From Flavobacterium sp. J372 (GTDB lineage: Bacteria; Bacteroidota; Bacteroidia; Flavobacteriales; Flavobacteriaceae), in NCBI RefSeq assembly GCF_024699965.1, contig NZ_JAJOMZ010000007.1, forward strand, positions 1-21,613: a DNA stretch of 21,613 nt. The letters are read 5' to 3'. The notes under the pieces are model-generated. The model did not search any database. It was not told where the DNA came from and was given only the letters and a program-made list of their open reading frames with translations. Position numbers and translations under genes: made by a program. Each line of letters starts with the position of its first letter. Within the stretch, counting starts at the first letter, position 1. Positions 10,394-18,534 of the stretch are shown here, one piece after another.

Positions 10394-11500
10394 TTATTCT
10401 GTGATGCCGAAAGGCGTACCTGTAATAGTTTTAGTAAACCAATTATTTTCTGACGGAACAGAACCTCCGGGAAAAGATGCGCCGAAAGCATAGCCACGGG
10501 TTGTGGTTTGTACCAGCACCATACCATTTACCGCCATGATGCGTAAAGGAGTTCCCGTTAGCGGCTGGGTATGCCACATGGTTTCAGAAGAAGAACTGCC
10601 ACCCGCGTATGCCGGTGCAAAAACGTAAGCATTTGTTGTTGTAAGCACACCTATATACCCGTTTGCTGAGACAATATCTATCACTTCGCCTGATAACGTT
10701 TTTGTTGCCCACATATTCTGAGAAGATGTGCTGCCGCCCATGTATGATGGCCCGTAAGCATATGCTGTAGATGATGTAACAATACCTATAACGCCGTTTG
10801 TGCCTGTTATTTTTAATGGGGTGCCGGTTAAGGCTTTACTTTTCCAACTATTTTGTGAAGAGGAATTTCCGCCTGAGTATGCCGGCCCAAATACATAAGC
10901 ATGCGTAGATGTAAGTGCACCAACAGAATATTTACTACCAATAATTGCTAGCGGATTCCCGGAAATAGTTTGTGATTTCCAGCCAGCTTCCGATGATGTA
11001 CTGCCACCTGTATGTGAAGGTGCAAATACATGTACACCTGTGCTGGTAAGTATTGCTGCAGAGCCGTTATCAAGTGAAACTGATTTTGGGCTTGATTCTG
11101 GAGCAATACTTCCCGCAATCATGGCATATGGTACCGAAAGTAGCTGCGAAGTTCCTACAGTTGTATAATCTGTGCCATTATTAATGTCAATTTCAACCTT
11201 TATAAATTTTGAATTCTGCCCCCAGTTAATTTGAGAAAAAGTACCGGTAACCGCTACACCCTGGCCGATTGTAAGGGTATACAGTCCCATACTATTTGTT
11301 GTAGGGTTGTGGGTTTCGGTATACACAGCCGTTCCCATAGCGCTGTTATCAAGTATGCTCAGCCTTACATTTACAGGTGCTGATGCAACGGCTGTACCAT
11401 TGCTGTTAAGTGCTACAGCCTGATAGCTGAAACCTTGCGGTATCTGTGCAAAAAGTGTTGTTGCAAAAACTAGTGCAAAATATAGGTATATCTTTTTCAT
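10394..11500 (-). CDS. Secreted protein with five 45-residue repeats, possible small beta-propeller
   Basis: 368 residues, function not recognised. Residues 1-19 are a signal peptide (MKKIYLYFALVFATTLFAQ). Residues 20-130 match an N-terminal domain common in Bacteroidota secreted proteins: QGFSYQAVALNSNG, YTLTIGQG, INWGQNSKFIKVEID and QLLSVPYAMIAG. Residues 147-368 are five repeats, 45 residues each (the last 42), with the pattern GxLTxTxAYVFxPxYxGGSxSSxxxW followed by LTGTPL. That size and count resemble blades of a five-bladed beta-propeller such as the tachylectin-2 fold; this is inference. There is no evident T9SS sorting domain. It starts one base after the stop of the type A protein gene upstream, so the two are surely cotranscribed and may act together at the cell surface. 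Confidence 0.8.
   Translation of the reverse strand: MKKIYLYFALVFATTLFAQIPQGFSYQAVALNSNGTAVASAPVNVRLSILDNSAMGTAVYTETHNPTTNSMGLYTLTIGQGVAVTGTFSQINWGQNSKFIKVEIDINNGTDYTTVGTSQLLSVPYAMIAGSIAPESSPKSVSLDNGSAAILTSTGVHVFAPSHTGGSTSSEAGWKSQTISGNPLAIIGSKYSVGALTSTHAYVFGPAYSGGNSSSQNSWKSKALTGTPLKITGTNGVIGIVTSSTAYAYGPSYMGGSTSSQNMWATKTLSGEVIDIVSANGYIGVLTTTNAYVFAPAYAGGSSSSETMWHTQPLTGTPLRIMAVNGMVLVQTTTRGYAFGASFPGGSVPSENNWFTKTITGTPFGITE
10397..11062 (-). repeat. Five tandem 45-residue protein repeats
   Basis: Repeats occupy residues 147-191, 192-236, 237-281, 282-326 and 327-368 of the secreted protein. Each has T-[ST]-[ST] followed by an aromatic AY[VA][FY] strand, a GGS[ST]SS turn, one tryptophan, and a TGTPL-like end. 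Register is exact, with no insertions between copies. Confidence 0.85.
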
Positions 11501-11501
11501 G

Positions 11502-11945
11502 TTAATTTTTTACAATTTTTATTGATTTTATTTTAGTGTCAGGAAAAGTGAGAATGTAAATTCCTGCCGGCAGTGTTGTGATGTTTACAGTGTTTGATGT
11601 TACATGAAATTGTGCCTTTGCACCCTTAAGGTCATAAAGCTCTGCTTTGCTCAAATCTACGCTTTCCGGCAGCTCAATTGTTACAAAGTCTTTTGTGGGA
11701 TTTGGATAGTACTTTACATCACCCGAAACAATATAATCATTCGTGCCCAGCGTACTGAAAAGTATTTGTGATGCTATCGCCACAGTTCCGGCCGATGTAT
11801 GATTTGGGTTTTGAGGGATTACATAAATTTCACCAACCACATATGCATGCCCTGCAGGGGATAGCGCCGACGCATTAAGCCCTCCTGCATTTTGTGCAAA
11901 GACGCCTGATGTTGCAATAAGAAATAAAAAGATGATTTTCTTCAT
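11502..11945 (-). CDS. Very short T9SS type A sorting-domain protein
   Basis: 147 residues. Residues 1-18 form a signal peptide (MKKIIFLFLIATSGVFAQ). Residues 19-73 are a short region (SPAGHAYVVGEIYVIPQN, TSAGTVAIASQILFSTLG) like the small N-module often found before sorting domains in flavobacterial proteins. Residues about 74-147 are a T9SS type A domain: YYPNPTKDFVTIELPE, LYDLKGAKAQF, LPAGIYILTF and the basic end IKSIKIVKN. It would be exported by Sec, moved across the outer membrane by T9SS and anchored or released. It precedes the five-repeat secreted protein by one base. The MATE gene ends 27 bases upstream, where a weak TAATATTG box (plus 11968-11975, read on the minus strand) could be a promoter. 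Confidence 0.82.
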   Translation of the reverse strand: MKKIIFLFLIATSGVFAQNAGGLNASALSPAGHAYVVGEIYVIPQNPNHTSAGTVAIASQILFSTLGTNDYIVSGDVKYYPNPTKDFVTIELPESVDLSKAELYDLKGAKAQFHVTSNTVNITTLPAGIYILTFPDTKIKSIKIVKN

Positions 11946-11972
11946 AAAGGATAAAGCATGATGTTATCAATA

Positions 11973-13394
11973 TTAAACAGTGGTTTTCTTCCAGCGCCCG
12001 CGCCTGAATAAAATTACAGCAGCTATTGTCATTAATGTTTCTGCTGCTGGTATCGCTATAAAAACACCTGTTGGCCCAAAATTATAGTATTTTGCGAGAA
12101 GGTAGGCCAGTGGTATCTGGAACGTCCAGAACCCAAAGAAATTAACCCACGTAGGTGTGCGTGTGTCTCCTGCGCCGTTAAAGGCGTTCAGTAGCACCAT
12201 GCCGATTCCGTAAAAAATATAGCCTGCGCTCAATATGCGTATCGCCTCAACGGCAATGTCATGAACATCTGCATTATTAGTGAAGAACCACATCATTGGG
12301 TCGGCCGCCAGCAGGCATATAACCATAATGCTGCCCATGTATATCACATTGAATTTTGCTGTTACAAATACCGAACGCTCTGCGCGCTCTGTCATTTTTG
12401 CGCCGAGATGCTGCCCAACAAGTGTAGCTGCCGCGCCGCTAAGCCCCCACGCGGGTAACATAAAAAACATCATAATCCGTATGGCGCTCTGGTAGCCGGC
12501 CGAACCTTCATCACCACCTGTGGTTGCTACAAGTTCCGCAAGGAAAATCCAGCTGCACGATGCAATAACAAACTGCATTATACCCGGGGCTGCAACTTTG
12601 ATTATTGCTTTAATCTGGTCAAAGTCGGGCACAAAATATGAGGCTGCAACCTTTAAAATACCTTTGCCTTTGAATAAGTTGTACAGCTGATAAATAACGC
12701 CTGTGCTGCGGCCTAATGCGGTTGCTATGGCTGCCCCCGTAAGGCCAAATGCCGGTATAGGGCCCCAGCCTAAAATTAGCAGCGGGCACAGTATTATATT
12801 AAAAATATTGGCAATCCAGAGGCTGCGCATGGCAATAGCAGCATTGCCCGCCCCGCGGAAAACACCATTGAACAGGAACAGCATCATAATGACAAAGCTG
12901 CTGCCCATTTGTATCTTCATAAAAGTTTGCCCATATTCTGCAGATGCTTCAGATGAGCCCATTAGCAGCAAAATGTCTTTCGCGAATATTATCCCCAAGA
13001 TTGCAATAGGTATGTTGATTATCAGCGCTATCACTATAGCCTGCATACCGGCGCGTGAGGCGGCATCAGGGTCTTTTTCGCCAACGCGGCGGGCCACTAC
13101 TGCTGTGGCAGCCATACTCATACCAATGGCTACGGAATAAATGATTGAAAGCACAGACTCGGTTAACCCAACTGTCTGTACGGCAAAGCTGCTGTTTTTA
13201 AGATGGCCTACAAAATACAGGTCAACCAAAGCGAATACGGACTCCATCATCATCTCGAGCATCATCGGGATGGCCAGCAGCAATACTGCACGCCTGATAG
13301 AGATCGTTGTAAAATCTATATTTTCGCCCTTTAATGATTGCTTCAGCAGGTTAGTAAAGCGTGAAAATCTGTCTGTTTTATGTGTAATTGTCAT
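11973..13394 (-). CDS. MATE-family multidrug/toxin efflux transporter
   Basis: An inner-membrane antiporter of the NorM-like MATE family, 473 residues from ATG at 13394, with about twelve hydrophobic segments in two similar halves. Family-like stretches include AIPMMLEMMMESVFALVDLY in the first helix, VGLTESVLSIIYSVAIGMSM, NGVFRGAGNAAIAM and the second-half equivalents LVGQHLGAKM and NAFNGAGDTRTPTWVN. The open frame extends upstream to a TTG at 13418. That codon would lie upstream of the transcription start implied by the -7 box at 13421-13428, so the ATG is preferred. Substrate cannot be read from sequence; many relatives export cationic drugs using Na+ or H+ gradients. The neighbouring secreted-protein genes are not obviously related in function. 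Confidence 0.9.
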   Translation of the reverse strand: MTITHKTDRFSRFTNLLKQSLKGENIDFTTISIRRAVLLLAIPMMLEMMMESVFALVDLYFVGHLKNSSFAVQTVGLTESVLSIIYSVAIGMSMAATAVVARRVGEKDPDAASRAGMQAIVIALIINIPIAILGIIFAKDILLLMGSSEASAEYGQTFMKIQMGSSFVIMMLFLFNGVFRGAGNAAIAMRSLWIANIFNIILCPLLILGWGPIPAFGLTGAAIATALGRSTGVIYQLYNLFKGKGILKVAASYFVPDFDQIKAIIKVAAPGIMQFVIASCSWIFLAELVATTGGDEGSAGYQSAIRIMMFFMLPAWGLSGAAATLVGQHLGAKMTERAERSVFVTAKFNVIYMGSIMVICLLAADPMMWFFTNNADVHDIAVEAIRILSAGYIFYGIGMVLLNAFNGAGDTRTPTWVNFFGFWTFQIPLAYLLAKYYNFGPTGVFIAIPAAETLMTIAAVILFRRGRWKKTTV

Positions 13395-13420
13395 TGGTGT
13401 TGGTGCAGCATTAATCAATG

Positions 13421-13453
13421 CAAATATATATGAAAGTCTATATGCCTAAACAA
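13421..13453 (-). promoter_or_regulatory. Promoter for the MATE gene
   Basis: Read on the minus strand, TATATTTG (13428-13421) is an exact TAnnTTTG -7 box. A TTG (13453-13451) 22 bases upstream fits the -33 element. The implied start, near 13412-13416, leaves a leader of about 20 bases to ATG 13394. Confidence 0.55.
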
Positions 13454-13466
13454 TTCATAAAATTTA

Positions 13467-13670
13467 TTAGCTGACAAATTCCATTATGTCACCCGGCTGG
13501 CATTCAAGCGCTTCGCAAATGGCTTCGAGTGTTGAGAATCGAATGGCTTTTGCCTTACCGGTTTTCAGGATTGAGAGGTTTGCTGTTGTAATGCCTACTT
13601 TTTCAGCAAGTTCATTGCTGCGCATTTTCCGTTTTGCAAGCATTACGTCAAGGTTTATTATTATTGGCAT
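13467..13670 (-). CDS. Small Xre/Cro-type HTH regulator, YozG-like
   Basis: 67 residues. It is a single Cro/C1-type helix-turn-helix domain: RSNELAEKVGITTANLSILK covers the first helices and the recognition helix, and FSTLEAICEALECQPGDIME is the following helical pair. It lacks any ligand or dimerisation domain. It starts four bases downstream of the stop of the DUF2975-like membrane protein gene, so the two form one operon. Small HTH proteins of this type are typically paired with DUF2975 membrane proteins (for example YozG and YoaS of Bacillus). The likely role is control of its own operon or of membrane-related genes, but the signal is unknown. Confidence 0.88.
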   Translation of the reverse strand: MPIIINLDVMLAKRKMRSNELAEKVGITTANLSILKTGKAKAIRFSTLEAICEALECQPGDIMEFVS

Positions 13671-13674
13671 AGTG

Positions 13675-14171
13675 CTAAACAGTTAAGTCATTCTCTTCTT
13701 TCAGGCTTTTTGCAGTAAGGAAAAACTTCACTTAGCACAATAAGGAATAGCCCAACCATCGGTGTAAACAGAGAATCAAAACCAAGTGAAATAGAAAAGC
13801 TGCTTTCAAAAATAGAAGTATATAAAAACTCAGGCACCACATATATCGCAAATCCTATCAATACTGCTTTACCGGCCTGGTCAAGATTCCTGATGACCTC
13901 GTTTGCAAACAGTCTCTTTTTAGAAAATGCAGTTAGTACATCTTTAAATAAGTAAAGCGCGTATGCGTAAATGCTACAGCCAGAATATTACAAGCAAGCA
14001 GAATGTAATCTTCTATTGCAAAGTCAGTAACTATATTGTCATTTACTTTAAAGGGGATTTTATCAGGCATAAATATCGCCATAAAAAAAACGGAATTGCA
14101 AAGGCTACAAACGCGCCGGTACAAAGAAGCAGTACTGTAGTAAGATTTTTGAGTAGCGGTAATTTTTGCAT
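13675..14171 (-). CDS. DUF2975-like membrane protein, partner of the HTH regulator; three frame errors
   Basis: No single frame covers this gene, but joining three frames gives 165 residues. It starts MQKLPLLKNLTTVLLLLCTG, then FMAIFMPDKIPFKVND, DYILLACNILAV, AYALYLFKDVLTAFSKKRLF and VGLFLIVLSEVFLTAKSLKE, ending EENDLTV. That is four hydrophobic segments and the ENDLT-type end typical of DUF2975. Corrections needed: one more A in 14083-14090 (A8 to A9), one more A in 13969-13971, and one G fewer in 13719-13720. With them the span is an exact multiple of three. The position just upstream of a YozG-like HTH gene supports the assignment. Three indels in 500 bases could mean real decay, but the reading frame is otherwise clean, so error is favoured. 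Confidence 0.7.
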
Positions 14172-14193
14172 AATGAATTGATTTAGATTTTAG

Positions 14194-14201
14194 CAAATAT
14201 A
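14194..14201 (-). promoter_or_regulatory. Candidate -7 box for the DUF2975-HTH operon
   Basis: TATATTTG on the minus strand is an exact TAnnTTTG match, 22 bases upstream of the ATG at 14171. No convincing -33 TTTG was found at the right spacing. The 115-base gap is shared with divergent bioF. Confidence 0.4.
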
Positions 14202-14286
14202 ATAATTATTGATAAACGGTATGCTATTATTAGAAAACGATATTATTTTATTGTTTCAATGATTGTCATGTTGATTAATTTTAAGC

Positions 14287-15408
14287 ATGCAAAATTTCCC
14301 GGAATCATTAGCTAAAAAACTTCAGGCACGGAAGGATGCATCAGCATTCAGAATACTGCCTGCATATAGCAGCCTGGTAGATTTTTCTTCAAATGATTAT
14401 CTGGGGTTTTCACGCAATAATACCATCGCTGCAAATGCTGTTTCAGTTTTAGCGCAATATCCTTACAATGGCGCCACAGGTTCACGCCTAATTAGTGGGA
14501 ACCACCCGCTTTACTCTGATGCGGAGCAATTGATTGCAAAGTATCATGACTCTGAAACCGCGCTTATCTTCAATTCAGGATATGATGCCAATATTGGGTT
14601 TTTCAGCAGTGTCCCGCAAAAAAATGATATTGTGCTGTATGATGAATTTATACACGCCTCCATACGCGACGGTATGCGGCTTGGCAATGCCAGAGCCTAT
14701 AAATTCAAGCATAACTCTGTAGAAAGCCTTAAAAGTCTTTTGCAAAAATTCAGAGAATCGGCGGTTGAGATCTATATCGTTACAGAGTCTGTTTTCTCAA
14801 TGGATGGCGATTCGCCAAATCTGGCTGAAATGGCAGGATTGTGTAGTGAGCTCAAATGCAGACTGGTGGTTGATGAAGCCCACGCAGTAGGAGTTTTTGG
14901 CAGCGGCCTGGCAACAAATTCAGATTGTTTTGCCAGGATTGTTACTTTTGGTAAGGCGCTGGGCTGCCATGGTGCAGCGGTGTTTGGAAGCGTCGCGCTT
15001 AAAGACTATTTGGTAAATTTTGCAAGGAGTTTTATTTACACCACAGCATTGCCGCCACATTCTGTTGCCACGATCATTGCAAGTTACGATTATCTGCAAA
15101 GAGAAGCAGACACAAACAGAAGCTCGCTTTTCAGTAATATATCAAACTTCAAAAAATTGCTTAAAGAGAGCGATCTCGGCAAGTATTTCATCAGCAGTGA
15201 GTCAGCCATACATTGTGCTGTAATACCGGGTAATGAGCGAGTGCGAAATTTAGCAGCAAATCTGCAGGAACAAGGTTTTGATGTGCGGGCTATACTGGCG
15301 CCGACAGTTCCTTCGGGGCAGGAGAGGCTTCGCTTTTGCCTGCACAGTTACAATACTCACAGCGAGATTGAAGCTGTTATCAAACAGCTTATGCTTCATC
15401 TTCAGTAG
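14287..15408 (+). CDS. bioF: 8-amino-7-oxononanoate synthase (biotin synthesis)
   Basis: PLP enzyme of the alpha-oxoamine synthase family. It condenses a pimeloyl thioester with L-alanine to give 8-amino-7-oxononanoate (KAPA), the first step of biotin ring assembly. 373 residues, close to the usual 380-390. Visible motifs: FSSNDYLGF (33-41), GATGSRLISGNHPLYSDAE (62-80), FNSGYDANIGFF (95-106), the cofactor-contacting VVDEAHAVGVFGSG (194-207, with D196 and H199) and TFGKALGCHG with the PLP-binding K223. A TAATTTTA box (14276-14283) next to the ATG is a weak -7 candidate. Its 3' end overlaps the opposite AI-2E permease gene by 20 bases. bioD and bioA lie beyond that permease on the same strand as bioF. 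Confidence 0.92.
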   Translation: MQNFPESLAKKLQARKDASAFRILPAYSSLVDFSSNDYLGFSRNNTIAANAVSVLAQYPYNGATGSRLISGNHPLYSDAEQLIAKYHDSETALIFNSGYDANIGFFSSVPQKNDIVLYDEFIHASIRDGMRLGNARAYKFKHNSVESLKSLLQKFRESAVEIYIVTESVFSMDGDSPNLAEMAGLCSELKCRLVVDEAHAVGVFGSGLATNSDCFARIVTFGKALGCHGAAVFGSVALKDYLVNFARSFIYTTALPPHSVATIIASYDYLQREADTNRSSLFSNISNFKKLLKESDLGKYFISSESAIHCAVIPGNERVRNLAANLQEQGFDVRAILAPTVPSGQERLRFCLHSYNTHSEIEAVIKQLMLHLQ

Positions 15409-16501
15409 TAGGGATTTCACTCCGCCGTTTGCGCCGTTTAAACCAGTTGCTGTCTTCTTCCCCAAACAGGTAAGCGTAAGGCTGCGTATCAGGGCTAAGC
15501 TCAAATAGTTTCTTAAGTATAGCTATTGTAGGTATTATTAGAATCATGCCCGCAATGCCCCATATTGCACCGCCAATCAGTAGCCCGATAAATGTAACCA
15601 AAGCATTTAGGTTTACTGTACCGCCGGTAATTTTCGGGGTTAGAAATGTGCCTTCAAGCAATTGTATAAATGTAAATGCCACTAAAACAGCAATTGGGTA
15701 AAACAGGCTGTCTTTTGTTATCAGCGCAAACAGAAAAGGAAGTATGGCCCCAAGTGAGGGGCCAAGATATGGTATGATGTTGAGCATACCGGCCAGCACT
15801 CCAAAAAATATGGCATGCTCAATACCCAGCGCAAAGAGAACTCCCGTATTTACAATGGCAAGAATGAACATCACTTTACTTGCGCCTACAATATAGCGAT
15901 GTACAATCTGGCGGAGAGACTTCATCTTGTCAAGTAGCATGGTGTTATTTTCCTTCCTGAAAACTTTGGTTATAAATACTGCCAGGTGGTCGCGGTAAAT
16001 GAGCAGGAAGAAAATGAAAACAGGTAATAGTATAATGTCTGAAAGCGTACTGATAGTGGAAAAGATAAGGCTTGTAGTTGATGTATTTTCAGGCTGTACA
16101 ATTTCTACCGCTTTACTTACCTCAAAACCATTTCGCATACCCAGGTCAAACCCGAAAGCTTCCAAACACCAGGCGTTAGCCTGAATAATAAAACTGTTGA
16201 GTTTGGTGCTGAGCTCGTCGCCCAAATCGGCAGCGAAAACTCTTACCTGTATGTAAATCAATGCAAAAATACCAAGGATAAATATCAGGAAAAGCGACAA
16301 AACTATAAACGCACTGATAGAGCGCGGAATTTTTCGTCTTTCCAGCATGTTGCAGGTAGAAGTAAGAAGCATAGCGATATAGCCTGCAATCAGTAATGGT
16401 ACAAGGAGGCCTTTTGCCATTATCATGAAAAACACAATTATGATAATCAGCAGCGCAATATATACGGTTTTAATATAACCCGGCACACGTAAAGTATCCA
16501 T
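15389..16501 (-). CDS. AI-2E/UPF0118-family permease
   Basis: 370-residue membrane protein of the AI-2 exporter-like family (relatives TqsA, YdiK). It has paired hydrophobic segments at the N-terminus (residues about 10-45), one near 60-85, a soluble middle (about 90-150), then a helical bundle with FFGVLAGMLNIIPYLGPSLG near residue 235 and the LEGTFLTPKITGGTVNLNAL motif near 285, both family hallmarks. The C-terminus is a charged cytoplasmic tail (KRRKRRSEIPTTEDEA). Members export autoinducer-2 or, in other cases, act as Na+/H+ antiporters, so the substrate is undetermined. It is inverted between bioF and bioD, and its last 20 bases overlap the end of bioF tail to tail. A role in biotin or precursor transport is not supported by any feature I can see. 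Confidence 0.9.
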   Translation of the reverse strand: MDTLRVPGYIKTVYIALLIIIIVFFMIMAKGLLVPLLIAGYIAMLLTSTCNMLERRKIPRSISAFIVLSLFLIFILGIFALIYIQVRVFAADLGDELSTKLNSFIIQANAWCLEAFGFDLGMRNGFEVSKAVEIVQPENTSTTSLIFSTISTLSDIILLPVFIFFLLIYRDHLAVFITKVFRKENNTMLLDKMKSLRQIVHRYIVGASKVMFILAIVNTGVLFALGIEHAIFFGVLAGMLNIIPYLGPSLGAILPFLFALITKDSLFYPIAVLVAFTFIQLLEGTFLTPKITGGTVNLNALVTFIGLLIGGAIWGIAGMILIIPTIAILKKLFELSPDTQPYAYLFGEEDSNWFKRRKRRSEIPTTEDEA

Positions 16502-16535
16502 CAGTATAATCGTGTTAAATTAATAGTCAGGTTAT

Positions 16536-16543
16536 CAAATTTA
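16536..16543 (-). promoter_or_regulatory. -7 box for the AI-2E permease
   Basis: TAAATTTG on the minus strand is an exact TAnnTTTG match, 35 bases upstream of the ATG at 16501. A TTG about 23 bases further upstream could be the -33 element. It faces away from the bioD promoter, with which it shares a 101-base gap. Confidence 0.5.
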
Positions 16544-16590
16544 TGAATTGTTGAAACCTCGCACTGCCAATATTTTATTAAATTATACGG

Positions 16591-16598
16591 TACATTTG
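16591..16598 (+). promoter_or_regulatory. -7 box for bioD-bioA, implying a leaderless start
   Basis: TACATTTG matches TAnnTTTG exactly and ends only four bases before the bioD ATG at 16603. Transcription from this box would begin at or next to the A of the ATG. No good -33 TTTG is visible 17-23 bases upstream, so support rests on the -7 box and its position. No BirA-type operator was recognised. Confidence 0.5.
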
Positions 16599-16602
16599 CC
16601 GT

Positions 16603-17220
16603 ATGAAAATTTTTGTAACAGGTATAGGAACAGACGTTGGAAAGACGGTGGCCTCAGCAATTATAACTGAAGCTTTAGAGGCAGATTACTGGAAACCCGT
16701 ACAGGCAGGAGACCTTGAAAATTCAGACAGCCATAAGATTGAACGCTATATAAGTAACCGGCAGACAATTATTCATCCATCGGCATACAAACTAATGACC
16801 CCTGCCAGCCCGCATCTTTCGGCAATGCTTGATAATATAATTATTGATATTAATAAAATAACAGAACCTGAAACTGATAATCACCTCGTAGTGGAGGGAG
16901 CTGGCGGACTTCTTGTACCGCTGAATGATACTGATACAATAGCTAACCTTATTCAGCCCGACTACAAGGTAATAATTGTTTCAAGGCATTACCTGGGCAG
17001 CATTAACCATACGCTGCTTACCTGCGAGGTAATGAAAAATAGGGGCATTACTATTTCAGGGATTATCTTTAATGGTGATGAAAATTCTTCAACTGAAGAA
17101 ATCATTCTTAAGAAAACAGGTATCCCGATGATAGGCAGAATTGAAAACGAGCCTTATTTTGATGCAAATGTAGTAAAGTACTACGCAGATAAATTTCTAG
17201 AGAAGCTTTTAGGATTATAA
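16603..17220 (+). CDS. bioD: Dethiobiotin synthetase
   Basis: ATP-dependent carboxylase that converts 7,8-diaminononanoate and CO2 to dethiobiotin, the step before BioB. 205 residues, slightly shorter than the usual 220-225. The P-loop GIGTDVGKT is at residues 7-15, with K14 and T15 binding phosphate. WKPVQAG (30-36) is the substrate-lysine motif, and HLVVEGAGGLLVPL (about 94-108) carries the Mg-binding glutamate and the glycine-rich loop. NHTLLTCEVMKNRG and GIIFNGDE follow. It is the first gene of a tight operon: bioA starts two bases after its stop codon. Confidence 0.92.
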   Translation: MKIFVTGIGTDVGKTVASAIITEALEADYWKPVQAGDLENSDSHKIERYISNRQTIIHPSAYKLMTPASPHLSAMLDNIIIDINKITEPETDNHLVVEGAGGLLVPLNDTDTIANLIQPDYKVIIVSRHYLGSINHTLLTCEVMKNRGITISGIIFNGDENSSTEEIILKKTGIPMIGRIENEPYFDANVVKYYADKFLEKLLGL

Positions 17221-17222
17221 AT

Positions 17223-18509
17223 ATGTCAACCGATAAAACATTGGCACAACGCGATGCCAGCTGCTTGTGGCATCCATACACCCAGCATAAGACTGCACCG
17301 TCACACATAGCCATTACGAAGGCTGAAGGTGCAAAAGTGTGGGACGAGAACGGCAAAGAGTATATTGATGCTATTGCCTCATGGTGGGTAAACCCTTACG
17401 GACACAGCAATAAATACATAGCGGACGCAATATACAAACAGCTAACAACGCTGGAGCATGTGCTTTTCGGCGGCTTTACTCACGAACCTGCGATACTATT
17501 GGCAGAAAGACTTTTGCCGCTTTTACCTGATAACCAAAAAAAACTGTTTTTCTCAGACAATGGTTCAACAGCTGTTGAAATTGCTATAAAGGTTGCGTTG
17601 CAATACTTCTACAATAAAGGTGAAAAACGCTCCAAAATTCTTGCGTTTGAAAATGCCTTTCACGGAGACACTTTTGCAGCAATGGCAGCCAGCGGCATTT
17701 CATTTTTTACCGAAGCTTTCAGAGGCTCGCTAATTGAAGTAGAACGGATTCCGGTACCGGTTTTCGGCAAAGAGGAAGAGAGCATCGCTGCCTTAAAAAC
17801 GCTTGCAGCTACCGGTGAATATGCCGCATTCATTTTCGAGCCTTTGGTGCAAGGCGCAGCAGGAATGGTGATGTATGATGCAGCACCGCTTGATGAACTA
17901 ATAGCAATTTGCCGGGATAATAACATTTTCACTGTTGCTGATGAGGTTATGACAGGCTTTGGAAAGACAGGAAAAAACTTCGCATGCAACTACCTCACGC
18001 AGCAACCCGATATGATATGCTTGTCTAAAGCGCTGACAGCAGGCACTATACCTATGGCAATCACAACATTTACTCAGGAATTATTTGATGGTTTTTATGA
18101 TGATGATGTGAACAAAGCCCTGTTTCATGGGCATACTTTTACCGGAAACCCAACCGGCTGTGCTGCGGCACTGGCAGGACTTGATTTGTTGGAATCAGTT
18201 GAAATGCAGGAAAATATAGCACGAATAAACAATCGGCATCATCAATTTTTGGAGAAGATTAAAAGACATCGACGTGTAGCTAATCCGCGAGTTTGTGGAG
18301 TAATCTTGGCGTTTGATGTGAAAAGGGATAGTGTAGAAAGCTATTACGGAAACTTTAGAAACAGGCTTTATAATTTTTTCATAGAGAAAGGTATTATAAT
18401 GAGGCCGGTAGGGAATACAATTTACGTCCTTCCACCCTATATAATTAGTGAGCAGGAATTAACATATATTTATGAAGTGGTGGAAGAGGCACTTGAAAAA
18501 ATAATGTAA
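17223..18509 (+). CDS. bioA: Adenosylmethionine-8-amino-7-oxononanoate transaminase
   Basis: PLP class III aminotransferase that converts the BioF product KAPA to 7,8-diaminononanoate, using S-adenosylmethionine as amino donor in most members. 428 residues, the typical length. Motifs: LWHPYTQH (15-22), ASWWVNPYGH (52-61, the BioA-typical tryptophan pair), FFSDNGSTAVEIAIK (109-123), AFHGDTFAAMA (145-155), TVADEVMTGFGKTG (237-250, with the PLP-contacting D240) and LSKALTAG with the Schiff-base K269. It is translationally close to bioD (two-base gap) and followed 25 bases later by the SET gene on the same strand with no terminator between, so all three are probably one transcript. Confidence 0.94.
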   Translation: MSTDKTLAQRDASCLWHPYTQHKTAPSHIAITKAEGAKVWDENGKEYIDAIASWWVNPYGHSNKYIADAIYKQLTTLEHVLFGGFTHEPAILLAERLLPLLPDNQKKLFFSDNGSTAVEIAIKVALQYFYNKGEKRSKILAFENAFHGDTFAAMAASGISFFTEAFRGSLIEVERIPVPVFGKEEESIAALKTLAATGEYAAFIFEPLVQGAAGMVMYDAAPLDELIAICRDNNIFTVADEVMTGFGKTGKNFACNYLTQQPDMICLSKALTAGTIPMAITTFTQELFDGFYDDDVNKALFHGHTFTGNPTGCAAALAGLDLLESVEMQENIARINNRHHQFLEKIKRHRRVANPRVCGVILAFDVKRDSVESYYGNFRNRLYNFFIEKGIIMRPVGNTIYVLPPYIISEQELTYIYEVVEEALEKIM

Positions 18510-18534
18510 ATTAGTTTCTGTTAATACGTTACTA

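Noticed and set aside
13395..13418. TTG start for the MATE gene, adding eight residues
   Set aside because: It lies upstream of the transcription start predicted from the -7 box at 13421-13428, and ATG at 13394 gives a normal MATE N-terminus.
14083..14090. Programmed -1 frameshift at the T8 run in the DUF2975 gene
   Set aside because: Two further indels in the same short gene cannot be explained by recoding, so homopolymer error is the consistent explanation.
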